NCBI GenBank assembly: GCA_022786605.1
Contig: JALFWW010000016.1
Span: forward strand, 1-64,000
Direction of reading: 5' to 3'
Origin: Clostridia bacterium
GTDB lineage: Bacteria; Bacillota; Clostridia; Lachnospirales; Anaerotignaceae
DNA length: 64,000 bases
A model generated the notes under the pieces. That model was not told the DNA's origin, made no database searches, and saw only the letters and a program-made list of their open reading frames with translations. A program made the position numbers and the translations under genes. Position 1 is the first letter of the stretch. The number at the start of each line of letters is the position of its first letter. Positions 17,761-26,365 of the stretch are shown one piece after another.

Positions 17761-18612
17761 ATGAAAAAAATAGGAATACTTCCAAATCTGGAAAAAGACA
17801 AGGAGTTTGCGGTGACCAAACGGCTGCTGCAATACTTGAAACTGAAAGAGTGTCAGCCATGTCTGTCCATGAAGGCGGCGAAGCTTGCCGGCTTGGAGGA
17901 ATATGGCTGTTTGGAAGAAGAATTGTATCGGGATTCAGATTTTCTGATCTCTTTGGGTGGCGATGGTACCCTTTTGGGCGTTGGCAGAAAATCAGCGCCT
18001 TATGGTACGCCGATTTTGGGTATCAATTTGGGTACATTGGGCTTTTTGACGGCAGAAGAAAAAAATCATGCAGAATATGCCATTGATAAAGTGCTGGCAG
18101 GCGATTATAAAATGGAAAAACGTATGATGCTGCAAGCCACCATTGCCAAAGATCAGGAGCGTATCGAAGGGATTTTGGCACTCAATGACATTTGCATCAC
18201 CAGAGGTCTGCTTTATAAGATTCTGGAGTTCAACATTTATGTCAATGAGGAGTATGTGGATACCCTGCGGGCGGACGGTGTTATCATTTGTACGCCGACA
18301 GGTTCCACGGCATATAATCTGTCCGCTGGAGGTCCTGTTCTGAAAGCGGATGCGCAGATCATCGCTATTACGCCCATTTCCGCGCATACCCTCACCAGCC
18401 GTTCCATTGTGGTATCGGCTGATGATGTGGTAACGGTGGAAATCAACCCCAGAGAAGAAGCAGATTTTACTGTCAGCGCCGATGGGCAGGATGCCTGGAC
18501 GCTGACAGGCAAAAAAGTTGTGCAGGTGAAAAAAGCGAAGGAATATGCTTCCATTATCAAAACAAATCCGCAGAGCTTTTATGACGTACTCCGTCAGAAA
18601 CTCAGCAGATAG
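17761..18612 (+). CDS. nadK: NAD kinase
   Basis: 283-residue NAD kinase (ATP- or polyphosphate-dependent NADP synthesis). Hallmarks are GGDGTLLGVGR, NLGTLGFLT and the TPTGSTAYNLSAGGP motif. The start at 17761 follows GGGGGCGAAGGT; the open frame extends upstream into the tlyA stop but without a better site. Its location between tlyA and argR is common in Clostridia. Confidence 0.96.
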   Translation: MKKIGILPNLEKDKEFAVTKRLLQYLKLKECQPCLSMKAAKLAGLEEYGCLEEELYRDSDFLISLGGDGTLLGVGRKSAPYGTPILGINLGTLGFLTAEEKNHAEYAIDKVLAGDYKMEKRMMLQATIAKDQERIEGILALNDICITRGLLYKILEFNIYVNEEYVDTLRADGVIICTPTGSTAYNLSAGGPVLKADAQIIAITPISAHTLTSRSIVVSADDVVTVEINPREEADFTVSADGQDAWTLTGKKVVQVKKAKEYASIIKTNPQSFYDVLRQKLSR

Positions 18613-18626
18613 AGAATAGAAAGGTT

Positions 18627-19091
18627 GTGACGAGTTTGAAAATTGCCAGACATGCGAAAATATTGGAACTGATCGAAAAATACGATATTGAAACCCAGGA
18701 CGAACTGGCGCAGAAACTGTGTGAAGAAGGCTTTATGGTAACACAGGCAACGGTTTCCAGGGATATTCGGGAAATGAAGCTGACAAAAATCGCCACAGAG
18801 CGGGGAAAACAGAAATATTCTGTTATTACCGGCAATGATACGGAAATTACAGAACGCTTGACAAGGGTATTCAAGGAAGCTGTTGTGAAAATGGATTATG
18901 CGCAGAATATCATTGTTGTAAAAACATTGGAAGGTATGGGCATGGCAGTAGCTGTTGCGCTGGATAATATGCAGAACACAGAGATTCTGGGGACCATTGC
19001 CGGGGATGATACGGTATTTTGTGTTGTCAGAACCCATAATCAGGCAGCGGTAATTATTGAAAAGCTGTATCGTATCATTCATAGTGCCTAA
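18627..19091 (+). CDS. argR: Arginine repressor ArgR
   Basis: 154-residue arginine-responsive repressor. The N-terminal winged helix (RHAKILELIEKYDIETQDELAQKL, TQATVSRDIREMKLTKI) is followed by the hexamerising, arginine-binding domain (GTIAGDDTVFCVVRT). The start is uncertain: GTG at 18627 lies almost on the AAGG site, and TTG at 18636 is better spaced from AAGGTTGTGA. No arginine biosynthetic gene is in the window. Confidence 0.93.
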   Translation: MTSLKIARHAKILELIEKYDIETQDELAQKLCEEGFMVTQATVSRDIREMKLTKIATERGKQKYSVITGNDTEITERLTRVFKEAVVKMDYAQNIIVVKTLEGMGMAVAVALDNMQNTEILGTIAGDDTVFCVVRTHNQAAVIIEKLYRIIHSA

Positions 19092-19108
19092 GAAACGGGG
19101 AATGTGAA

Positions 19109-20788
19109 ATGCTGGAACATTTGCATATCAAAAACGTAGCACTGATTGCAGAAAGTGAACTGCATTTTGAAAAAGGTCTGAATATCCTGACGGGGGAAAC
19201 TGGTGCCGGGAAGTCCATGATCATTGACTCCCTGCATTTCGCGTTGGGCGGTCGAGTAAATCGCGATTTTCTGCGAAAAGAAGAACAATCGGCAGTGGTG
19301 GAAGCACTGTTTTCTACAGATAACCCGAAAGTTTCCGCTTTTCTGGAGGAAAATGGTATTTCTGTGGAGGAGGACGGCACACTGCTCATTGCCCGTACCA
19401 TGCAGGCATCAGGAAAAACCGTTGCCCGTGTCAATGGCAGTACGGTCACAGCCGGTATGCTGAAAGAACTGGCGGGAGAATTGCTGGATATTTATGGACA
19501 GCATGAACATCAGTCATTGCTCAATCCCAGCCGGCATATCCATTTGCTGGATCGTTTTTGCGGCGAAGTATTGGAAGAAAAGCTGGCAGAATACCGTAAA
19601 GAATTCAGCAAAGAAAAAGAGCTGAAAAAACAGCTGGAAATGCTCTGTGGAGAAGAAAGCAGCCGTGTCCAGAGATTGGATATCCTCCAATTCCAGAAAG
19701 AGGAAATTGAAGGAGCGTCTTTGTGTCAGGGTGAGGAAGAAGAACTGCTGGAACAGAAAAAACGTCTGGGCAGTGTGGAAAAACTCATGCGTTTGTCTGT
19801 GGAAGGTGTGCAGCTCCTTTATGATGGCAGAGATGGTATGGCTTCTGCCTGTGATAATCTGGGAGAGGCGCTGCGTTGTTTGCAGGAAGCGGCGGCTCTG
19901 GATAACAGCCTTTCAGAACTTTGCGAGCGTATGGACAATGTTTATGCCCAGTTGGAAGACGGCGCACGGGAATGGAAGAAGTATACCCATTTGCTGGAAG
20001 CTGATCCAGACGCTTTGGAAACCATTGAGGAACGCTTGCAGACCATCTATCGCCTGAAAAGAAAATATGGCGGCAGTGTGGAAGCGGTTCTGGATTTTTA
20101 CCGAAAAGCAGTGGAAGAACTTGATTTTTTGCAAAACAGTGAAGAACGTGCGGCGGAACTGGAACAGGCATTGCAGGCAGTTCATGCGCATATGGCAGCT
20201 CTGGCTGGAGAAATCACAGCAATTCGCAAAAATATAGCTTTGCAGGTGCAGACACAGGTAGAGCAGGCACTCCATGATATGGAAATGGCACAGGCAAGAT
20301 TTTATATTTCCATGGAAAAACGGGAACACTTTGCCGCAGATGGTCTGGATAAAGTGGAATTTCTGATTTCTGCCAATGCGGGGGAGGACTTGAAGCCTCT
20401 GGCAAAAATCGCGTCCGGCGGGGAAATGTCCCGTGTCATGCTGGCGCTGAAAACAGTGCTGGTGGATGCGGATGAAATCGGAACATTTATTTTTGACGAA
20501 ATCGACACAGGTGTCAGTGGCAAGACTGCCAGAAAAGTTGGGGAAAAAATGAGTCTGCTGGGGAAAAAACGGCAGATTCTCTGCATCACCCATCTGCCTC
20601 AGATCGCGGCTATGGCAGACAATCATTTTCGCATAGAAAAACATGTGGCGGAAGGGCGAACCACCACAACCGTAGAAACATTAGATGAAAACGCTTCCTG
20701 TCGGGAAATCGCACGGCTCATGGGCGGTGAGGAAATTACCGAAACCACCATGGCGGCAGCGAGAGAACTGCGGCGGGAAAAACCTTGA
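19109..20788 (+). CDS. recN: DNA repair protein RecN
   Basis: 559-residue SMC-like ATPase for double-strand break repair. Walker A GETGAGKS lies at about residues 29-36, coiled-coil arms fill the middle, and the ABC signature IASGGEMSRVMLALK and Walker B FIFDEIDTGVSG are near the C-terminus. It is the last gene of the conserved block. In most spore-formers spoIVB and spo0A follow, but here a promoter and MATE pump do. Confidence 0.97.
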   Translation: MLEHLHIKNVALIAESELHFEKGLNILTGETGAGKSMIIDSLHFALGGRVNRDFLRKEEQSAVVEALFSTDNPKVSAFLEENGISVEEDGTLLIARTMQASGKTVARVNGSTVTAGMLKELAGELLDIYGQHEHQSLLNPSRHIHLLDRFCGEVLEEKLAEYRKEFSKEKELKKQLEMLCGEESSRVQRLDILQFQKEEIEGASLCQGEEEELLEQKKRLGSVEKLMRLSVEGVQLLYDGRDGMASACDNLGEALRCLQEAAALDNSLSELCERMDNVYAQLEDGAREWKKYTHLLEADPDALETIEERLQTIYRLKRKYGGSVEAVLDFYRKAVEELDFLQNSEERAAELEQALQAVHAHMAALAGEITAIRKNIALQVQTQVEQALHDMEMAQARFYISMEKREHFAADGLDKVEFLISANAGEDLKPLAKIASGGEMSRVMLALKTVLVDADEIGTFIFDEIDTGVSGKTARKVGEKMSLLGKKRQILCITHLPQIAAMADNHFRIEKHVAEGRTTTTVETLDENASCREIARLMGGEEITETTMAAARELRREKP

Positions 20789-20800
20789 GGAAAACCCCTC

Positions 20801-20829
20801 TTGACAAGTAAAATATACATTGCTACAAT
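20801..20829 (+). promoter_or_regulatory. Strong SigA promoter of the MATE gene
   Basis: TTGACA (20801-20806), 17-bp spacer, TACAAT (20824-20829). Predicted transcription start is near 20836, about 100 nt before the MATE start codon. Confidence 0.8.
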
Positions 20830-20835
20830 GAGTTT

Positions 20836-20920
20836 GTTCATCGGAGGGTGCGTAATACAAAAGAGATTACAGCCGGATAAGATGGCAGGTGAAAGTCCTG
20901 CTTCTTATCCGGCTTTTTTT
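20836..20920 (+). promoter_or_regulatory. Leader with intrinsic-terminator hairpin (candidate attenuator)
   Basis: The leader holds a small hairpin (GTAAT paired with ATTAC, about 20852-20870) and then a large terminator-like hairpin. The latter has a 12-bp perfect stem 20871-20882 with 20903-20914, an inner GC stem, and seven T's at 20914-20920. The MATE ribosome site begins within 10 nt. It therefore looks like a transcription attenuator, perhaps ligand- or antibiotic-responsive. It matches no riboswitch class I recognise. Confidence 0.65.
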
Positions 20921-20936
20921 GTGAAAGGAGAAGGTT

Positions 20937-22280
20937 ATGACAAGGGAGTTTTCATTGACGGAAGGAAAGATCAGTACCACTTTGCTGCGGTTTGCGGTGC
21001 CATTTTTGCTTGCCAGTTTCCTGCAGGCATTATATGGCGCGGCAGACCTGTATGTGGTGGGGCGTTTTGATACGGCAGCCGGTGTGTCAGCTGTTGCCAT
21101 CGGCAGTCAGGTCATGCAGACTATTACAGGTATCATACTGGGCATTTCTACGGGTGGTACGGTTTTACTGGGCAGATGTATCGGTGAGGCAAATCCAAGA
21201 GGGGCTGCAAAAGCAGTTGGTACCATTGCATCATCCTTTTTGGTACTGGCAATGATTTTAACACCGCTGATGCTGTTTTTTACAGAATCCATCGTTACTG
21301 TCATGGAAACGCCTCAGGAAGCGGCAGAGGCAGCCAAAGCATATATTTTTACCTGTTCCGCAGGGATTCCCTTTATCATTGGGTATAATGCCGTCAGCGG
21401 CATTTTTCGTGGATTGGGTGACTCCAAAACACCGCTGTATTTTATATTGATCGCCTGTATTGTCAATATCGGTGTGGATTTTCTGCTGGTAGGTGGTTTT
21501 AGCATGGGGGCGGAGGGGGCCGCCATCGCCACTGTTGCCGCACAGGCAATTAGTTTTTTTGCGGCGCTTTTATATATTAAAAAGAAAGGCTTTTCCTTTC
21601 CTGTATACAAAACGGACTTTATTCCAGACCCACAGTCGGCGCTGCGTATTTGGAAGGTAGGCCTGCCATTAGCATTGCAGGACGCGCTGGTGAATATTTC
21701 TTTTCTGGTCATCACAGCCATTGTGAATACATTAGGGCTGGTGCCTTCCGCTGCGGTAGGTGTTGTGGAAAAAATTATCATTTTCGCCATGCTGCCGCCT
21801 ACATCTTTTGCTTCCGCTGTTGCCGCCATGACAGCTCAGAATCTGGGAGCAGGAAAGGCAGAACGAGCAAAAAAAACATTGTGGTTCGGCATTGGATATG
21901 CTTTGGTTTTTGGGATTTTGTTCTGCATTTATTGTCAGTGGAAGCCAGAAAGCATCACGGGGATTTTTGCCAAAGAGGCAGATGTGGTTAGCGCAGCAGC
22001 GGATTACCTGCGTTCTTATTCCATTGACTGCATTCTGGTTGCTTTTATTTTCTGTATGAATTCTTATTTTAGCGGTTATGGAAAATCAGTGATTTCGTTT
22101 GCTCATAGTATGCTGGCAACTTTTGGTGTGCGTATTCCCGCTACAGCATTCCTGAGCCGTTACGCGGGGGAATCCCTTTATGTCATGGGGCTGGCCTCTC
22201 CAGCGGCAACTTTTGTTTCGCTGGTGGTTTGCCTGTTTTTCCTGCGGTATCTCCATAGAAAAACTTTTGGAATTTCGTAA
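20937..22280 (+). CDS. MATE-family efflux transporter
   Basis: 447-residue multidrug and toxin extrusion (MATE) antiporter with twelve predicted helices. The start EGKISTTLLRFAVPFLLASFLQALYGAADLYVVGRF and the repeat SAVAIGSQVMQTITGI fit the family. It resembles the MATE at 43528-44877 more than the one at 45156. Substrate unknown. Its transcription probably depends on the attenuator-like leader. Confidence 0.93.
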   Translation: MTREFSLTEGKISTTLLRFAVPFLLASFLQALYGAADLYVVGRFDTAAGVSAVAIGSQVMQTITGIILGISTGGTVLLGRCIGEANPRGAAKAVGTIASSFLVLAMILTPLMLFFTESIVTVMETPQEAAEAAKAYIFTCSAGIPFIIGYNAVSGIFRGLGDSKTPLYFILIACIVNIGVDFLLVGGFSMGAEGAAIATVAAQAISFFAALLYIKKKGFSFPVYKTDFIPDPQSALRIWKVGLPLALQDALVNISFLVITAIVNTLGLVPSAAVGVVEKIIIFAMLPPTSFASAVAAMTAQNLGAGKAERAKKTLWFGIGYALVFGILFCIYCQWKPESITGIFAKEADVVSAAADYLRSYSIDCILVAFIFCMNSYFSGYGKSVISFAHSMLATFGVRIPATAFLSRYAGESLYVMGLASPAATFVSLVVCLFFLRYLHRKTFGIS

Positions 22281-22361
22281 GAAATCATAACAAAACGATA
22301 ACAAACATCTGATTGTTTTCTTCTATGGTATAAAGAAATATGGCAAGGAGGATGGAAGAAG

Positions 22362-22547
22362 ATGAAAAACAAGCATTTGTGGCTGGCTCTTTGGGAGAGT
22401 CTGCTGTTCGTACTGTTGATTTGGCATCATTATGAGCAATGGTGGCTGAGAGCAATACAGGCTTTGATGTATACAATTGTTGGCATCAAAGCCATGGATC
22501 ACTTTCGAATATTTTATATCAATCGGAAAAATATTGGAGAAAAATAA
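22362..22547 (+). CDS. Small hydrophobic protein, unrecognised
   Basis: 61 residues with two hydrophobic stretches (about 7-20 and 29-43) separated by a Trp/His-rich turn, then a basic tail. AGGAGG lies 10 nt before the ATG, slightly far. It lies 81 nt after the MATE gene and ends directly before a terminator, so co-transcription is likely. I recognise no family; it may be a real small membrane protein. Confidence 0.5.
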   Translation: MKNKHLWLALWESLLFVLLIWHHYEQWWLRAIQALMYTIVGIKAMDHFRIFYINRKNIGEK

Positions 22548-22551
22548 AAAG

Positions 22552-22600
22552 AAACCCTTTTGTATGGAAATGGACTTCCTGTGACAAAAGGGTTTTTTGT
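22552..22600. terminator. Bidirectional terminator
   Basis: Twelve-bp stem AAACCCTTTTGT (22552-22563) with its complement at 22584-22595, with a small inner GGAA/TTCC stem and T's on the plus side; the A-rich flank gives U's on the minus strand. It separates the small plus-strand gene from the convergent XRE gene. Confidence 0.85.
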
Positions 22601-22608
22601 TTGTAAAA

Positions 22609-23031
22609 TCAATCTTTGCGATATTCTTTTTCTGTCTGTGCGACACGGAGCTGAGGGGGATTCTCAGATGTGTTTTCTTCTTTTCGCATTGCATCCCGAT
22701 CCAGCAGCCATTGCATATACATGAGCAGTTCTTCCCGGCTGTTTTTGCTTAGCTGGGCATAGTAAGTCTGAAAACGATTAAATTCTATGGAATCATCATC
22801 TGCCATATAGGGATGGCGAATATCATTGACACCAAGAAGATAATCTAAAGAAACATCAAAAATAGATGCGATTTTTTTCAAGTCAGGGATAGAGGGCTGA
22901 TTGCGTCCGGATTCATAGTTGGCAATGGCAGTATAGCCATAATTCAACATTTCTCCCAATTTTACCTGTGTCAGTTTTTTTTCTTTTCGCAACATTTTCA
23001 GCCTGTCTTTAAATTCCTGCAATCTGCTCAC
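22609..23031 (-). CDS. XRE-family transcriptional regulator
   Basis: 140 residues. The N-terminal helix-turn-helix is of Cro/CI type (RLKMLRKEKKLTQVKLGEMLNYGYTAIANYESGRNQPSIPDLKKIA, residues about 10-56). A C-terminal region of about 60 residues is Asp/Tyr/Gln-rich and ends in a disordered tail. The GTG at 23031 lies within AGGTGA, so a TTG three codons on may be the real start. A dyad 30-45 bp upstream suggests autoregulation. The target is unknown. Confidence 0.88.
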   Translation of the reverse strand: MSRLQEFKDRLKMLRKEKKLTQVKLGEMLNYGYTAIANYESGRNQPSIPDLKKIASIFDVSLDYLLGVNDIRHPYMADDDSIEFNRFQTYYAQLSKNSREELLMYMQWLLDRDAMRKEENTSENPPQLRVAQTEKEYRKD

Positions 23032-23059
23032 CTCATTTTTATTTTTCTTTTGCAGAATT

Positions 23060-23075
23060 TACTACAACGGTAGTA
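23060..23075. promoter_or_regulatory. Candidate operator upstream of the XRE gene
   Basis: Inverted repeat TACTAC-AACG-GTAGTA, a typical size for an XRE dimer site. It lies just downstream of a TATAAT on the minus strand and could mediate autorepression. Confidence 0.45.
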
Positions 23076-23210
23076 GATATTTATTTTATTATATGGTTTA
23101 TAAAGAACCGAGAAAAGGCATTGTCACAGATAGAAAAATATTTTTGACAATATTCGCAAATCGCAAAAAAAGGTTGCAGTGTTATTTGCAGGATTCCTTT
23201 TCAATTCCTA

Positions 23211-23239
23211 TTGACAAACTATGAAAAATGTGGTACATT
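23211..23239 (+). promoter_or_regulatory. SigA promoter of iscS-iscU
   Basis: TTGACA (23211-23216), 17-bp spacer, TACATT (23234-23239), about 65 bp before the cysteine desulfurase start. Confidence 0.75.
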
Positions 23240-23308
23240 TAATTCACATAAAGCATATAAGAATACTATGATATATAATGCAGACATATTTATGAGGAGG
23301 ACAAGACT

Positions 23309-24490
23309 ATGGCAACAAAAATTTATATGGATCATGCGGCAACAACTCCTGTCAGAAAAGAAGTTCTGGAAGAAATGCTTCCTTATTTTACAGAATACTA
23401 CGGAAATGCTTCTGGCATCTATGGCATTGCCAAAGAAAGCAAAAAAGCAATGGAAAAGGCAAGAGAACAGGTGGCAGCAGCCATACACGCACAGCCTTCT
23501 GAAATTTATTTTACGGCAGGCGGCTCCGAAAGTGACAATATGGCACTGAGAGGTGTGGCGGAAGCCCTGAAGGATAAGGGTAATCATATTATTACCACAA
23601 AAATCGAACATCATGCCATTTTGCATACTTGCGAATATCTGGAAAAACATGGTTTCCGTGTGACGTATTTGGATGTGGATGCTGATGGCAAAGTCAGATT
23701 GGAAGATTTGGAGGCTGCTATCTGTCCAGAAACCATCCTGATTTCTGTGATGTTTGCCAACAACGAAATCGGTACCATCGAACCTATCGCGGAAATCGGG
23801 AAACTGGCACATGAAAAAGGCATCTACTTCCACACAGACGCCGTACAGGCAATGGGGCATGTGCCCATTGATGTGGAAGAAATGAACATTGACTTGCTTT
23901 CCATCAGTGGTCATAAACTGGGTGCGCCCAAAGGCATCGGCGCTATTTATATCCGTAAAGGCGTACGCATCACACCCTTGATTTTCGGCGGCGCACAGGA
24001 AAAGAAAATGCGTGCCGGCACAGAAAACATCCCTGGCATTGTTGGTCTGGGCAAGGCTGTGGAACTGGCTTCCGCAGAATTGCCGGAAACAAGAGAAACA
24101 CTGGAAAAAATGCGTGACAGACTGATCCGCGGCATTCTGGAAGCCATTCCTTACAGCAAGCTGAATGGTCATCCAATAGATCGTTTGCCCAGCAACTGCA
24201 ACATTTCCTTTGAATTTATCGAAGGTGAATCCATGTTGCTGCTGTTGGACGCTTTGGGCGTAGCGGCATCCAGCGGATCTGCCTGCACATCCGGTTCTCT
24301 GGATCCTTCCCATGTGCTCCTTGCCATCGGGCTGCCTCATGAAAAAGCCCATGGTTCTTTAAGACTGACACTGGATACAGACAACACTGAGGAAGAAATT
24401 GATTTTATTCTGGAAAAACTGCCTCAGATTGTGGCAAGACTGCGGGAAATGTCTCCCCTTTATGAAGAAATCAGCAAACAGACAAAATAA
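23309..24490 (+). CDS. Cysteine desulfurase (IscS/NifS type)
   Basis: 393-residue PLP enzyme that takes sulphur from cysteine for Fe-S clusters and tRNA thiolation. The PLP lysine motif is SISGHKLGAPKG; the catalytic cysteine sits in ASSGSACTSGSLDPSHVL, the short-loop group I style. GAGGAGGA precedes the ATG. It lies directly before the scaffold gene and mnmA, its likely clients. Confidence 0.96.
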   Translation: MATKIYMDHAATTPVRKEVLEEMLPYFTEYYGNASGIYGIAKESKKAMEKAREQVAAAIHAQPSEIYFTAGGSESDNMALRGVAEALKDKGNHIITTKIEHHAILHTCEYLEKHGFRVTYLDVDADGKVRLEDLEAAICPETILISVMFANNEIGTIEPIAEIGKLAHEKGIYFHTDAVQAMGHVPIDVEEMNIDLLSISGHKLGAPKGIGAIYIRKGVRITPLIFGGAQEKKMRAGTENIPGIVGLGKAVELASAELPETRETLEKMRDRLIRGILEAIPYSKLNGHPIDRLPSNCNISFEFIEGESMLLLLDALGVAASSGSACTSGSLDPSHVLLAIGLPHEKAHGSLRLTLDTDNTEEEIDFILEKLPQIVARLREMSPLYEEISKQTK

Positions 24491-24544
24491 TATATAGAAA
24501 AAAGGTTATAGATTTATTGTTAGAATACGCAGGAGGAATGATTT

Positions 24545-24982
24545 ATGGAATACAGCGCAAAAGTTATGGATCATTTTATGAATCCCAGAAACGTAGGAGA
24601 AATTGAAGATGCCAGTGGCGTTGGTACTGTAGGCAACGCAAAATGCGGCGATATTATGAAGGTATATCTGCAGATTGAAGATGGTGTCATTCAGGATGCG
24701 AAATTTAAGACATTTGGCTGTGGTGCGGCAGTAGCCACCAGCTCTATGGCAACTGAATTGGTGAAAGGCAAAACCATTCAGCAGGCGTTGGAAGTAACTA
24801 ATAAAGCGGTTATGGAAGCGCTGGATGGGCTGCCTCCTGTGAAGGTACACTGTTCCTGTCTGGCAGAAGAAGCTCTGCACGCAGCACTTTGGGATTATGC
24901 AGAAAAAAATCATATCGTCATTGAAGGCTTGAAAAAACCTGTCAATGACATTGATGAACTCCATCATCATACAGAAGAATAA
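24545..24982 (+). CDS. Fe-S scaffold protein (IscU/NifU N-terminal type)
   Basis: 145-residue scaffold. Three cluster cysteines are in GNAKCGDIMKV, KTFGCGAAVATSS and VHCSCLAEEAL. It corresponds to the N-terminal NifU domain only, as in other Clostridia, where it is often named nifU. A short His-rich C-terminus (ELHHHTEE) is unusual. A strong terminator follows. Confidence 0.95.
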   Translation: MEYSAKVMDHFMNPRNVGEIEDASGVGTVGNAKCGDIMKVYLQIEDGVIQDAKFKTFGCGAAVATSSMATELVKGKTIQQALEVTNKAVMEALDGLPPVKVHCSCLAEEALHAALWDYAEKNHIVIEGLKKPVNDIDELHHHTEE

Positions 24983-24990
24983 GTGAACTC

Positions 24991-25028
24991 AAAAAGTCCG
25001 ATTCTCTTTCGGGAGCATCGGACTTTTT
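24991..25028. terminator. Intrinsic terminator after iscU
   Basis: Perfect 12-bp stem (24991-25002 with 25017-25028), five A's on the left and five T's on the right, so it can work in both directions. Confidence 0.9.
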
Positions 25029-25054
25029 CTGTATTTGGAAAGCGCAGGAAAGCC

Positions 25055-25083
25055 TTGTTTCCCTGTGGGGAATATGGTACCAT
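25055..25083 (+). promoter_or_regulatory. Promoter of mnmA
   Basis: TTGTTT (25055-25060), 17-bp spacer, TACCAT (25078-25083); a moderate SigA match just after the iscU terminator. Confidence 0.45.
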
Positions 25084-25115
25084 GAAAAACGAAAAATGAA
25101 TTTAAGATAAGGTCG

Positions 25116-26210
25116 GTGAAACCATTGTCAAAAGGAAAAGTAATTATCGGAATGTCTGGTGGCGTAGATAGTTCTACAGCTGCTTATTTGTTAAAAGAAG
25201 ATGGGTATGAAGTGATCGGTGTTACCATGGGGATGTGGCAGGAGCCAGGAGAAACAGAAGGCTGCGGAAATCTTTCCGCTGTGAAAGACGCTTCCCGTGT
25301 GGCGGAAAAACTGGGAATCGAATTCCATGTTTTGGATTTTCGGAAAGAATTTCGTGAAAATGTAGTGGATTATTTTATCAACAGCTATGAAAGAGGCATG
25401 ACGCCCAATCCTTGTATTGTCTGCAACCGCCATGTGAAGTGGGAAGCTTTGCTGCAATATGCCAATCAAATCGGGGCAGACTATATTGCAACAGGTCATT
25501 ATGCCCGCATTGAAAAACATCCTGTTACAGGAAGATACTCTATCAAGGCGTCTGTCACAGCGGCAAAAGACCAGACTTACGCACTGTACCGCCTGACGCA
25601 GGAACAGCTGGCAAGGACATTGATGCCAGTAGGGTTTTATGAAAAAGATGAAATTCGGAAGATCGCTGTGAATATTGATGACTTTATCGCAAAGAAAAGT
25701 GATAGTCAGGATATTTGCTTCATTCCTGACGGGGATTATGGTGCTTTTTTGGAACGGGAAAGAGGAAAAAATCATTGCCCGGGAAATTTTGTGGATATGG
25801 AAGGAAATGTACTGGGACAGCATAAAGGCTTGATCTATTATACTGTTGGGCAGCGTAAGGGACTTGGTATCGCCTTTGGAAAACCCATGTATGTATATGG
25901 TTTGGATGTGGACAAAAATGAAGTGGTGCTTTGTGATAACGAAACCCTCTTTTCCAGAACTGTTTACGCAAATCAGATCAACTGCATGTCTGTATCTGAA
26001 TTTACAGATGGTATGCGTTTCCGCGGAAAAATTCGTTACAGCCATAAAATGGCTGACTGTACGGTGCGCATGGTAGGGGAGGACTTGCTGGAATGCACCT
26101 TTGATGAGCCACAGAGAGCCATCACACCTGGACAGGCATTGGTGCTTTATGATGGGGAATATGTGGCAGGAGGCGGTACCATTTTGGGTGCAACACTGCC
26201 AAAAATGTGA
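25116..26210 (+). CDS. mnmA: tRNA-specific 2-thiouridylase MnmA
   Basis: 364-residue enzyme that puts sulphur on U34 of Lys, Glu and Gln tRNAs. The PP-loop GMSGGVDSSTAAYLL is at about residues 12-26, catalytic cysteines are in NPCIVCNRHVKW and SDSQDICFIPDG, and TGHYARI is typical. Sulphur would come from the adjacent desulfurase. The start is uncertain: GTG at 25116 or TTG at 25125. Confidence 0.96.
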   Translation: MKPLSKGKVIIGMSGGVDSSTAAYLLKEDGYEVIGVTMGMWQEPGETEGCGNLSAVKDASRVAEKLGIEFHVLDFRKEFRENVVDYFINSYERGMTPNPCIVCNRHVKWEALLQYANQIGADYIATGHYARIEKHPVTGRYSIKASVTAAKDQTYALYRLTQEQLARTLMPVGFYEKDEIRKIAVNIDDFIAKKSDSQDICFIPDGDYGAFLERERGKNHCPGNFVDMEGNVLGQHKGLIYYTVGQRKGLGIAFGKPMYVYGLDVDKNEVVLCDNETLFSRTVYANQINCMSVSEFTDGMRFRGKIRYSHKMADCTVRMVGEDLLECTFDEPQRAITPGQALVLYDGEYVAGGGTILGATLPKM

Positions 26211-26278
26211 GGAAGAAGAGAAGCTGGATAAAGATTTTGTATATATTTTCAAAAACTGTTATTTGTCGCATTTTGTAA

Positions 26279-26307
26279 TTGCATGGAGCCCATGTTTGTG
26301 GTATCAT
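26279..26307 (+). promoter_or_regulatory. SigA-type promoter of the Na/phosphate transporter
   Basis: TTGCAT (26279-26284), 17-bp spacer, TATCAT (26302-26307), about 60 bp before the start codon. Confidence 0.6.
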
Positions 26308-26365
26308 GTTTGATGGTATATAAACAAGGGTTATGTTCTATAAGAAAAATTTATGGGAGGCAGCG

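Noticed and set aside
20852..20910. Resemblance of the MATE leader to a cobalamin riboswitch or group II intron segment
   Set aside because: Only a short GGTGAAAGTCC-like stretch in a hairpin; none of the other conserved parts are present.
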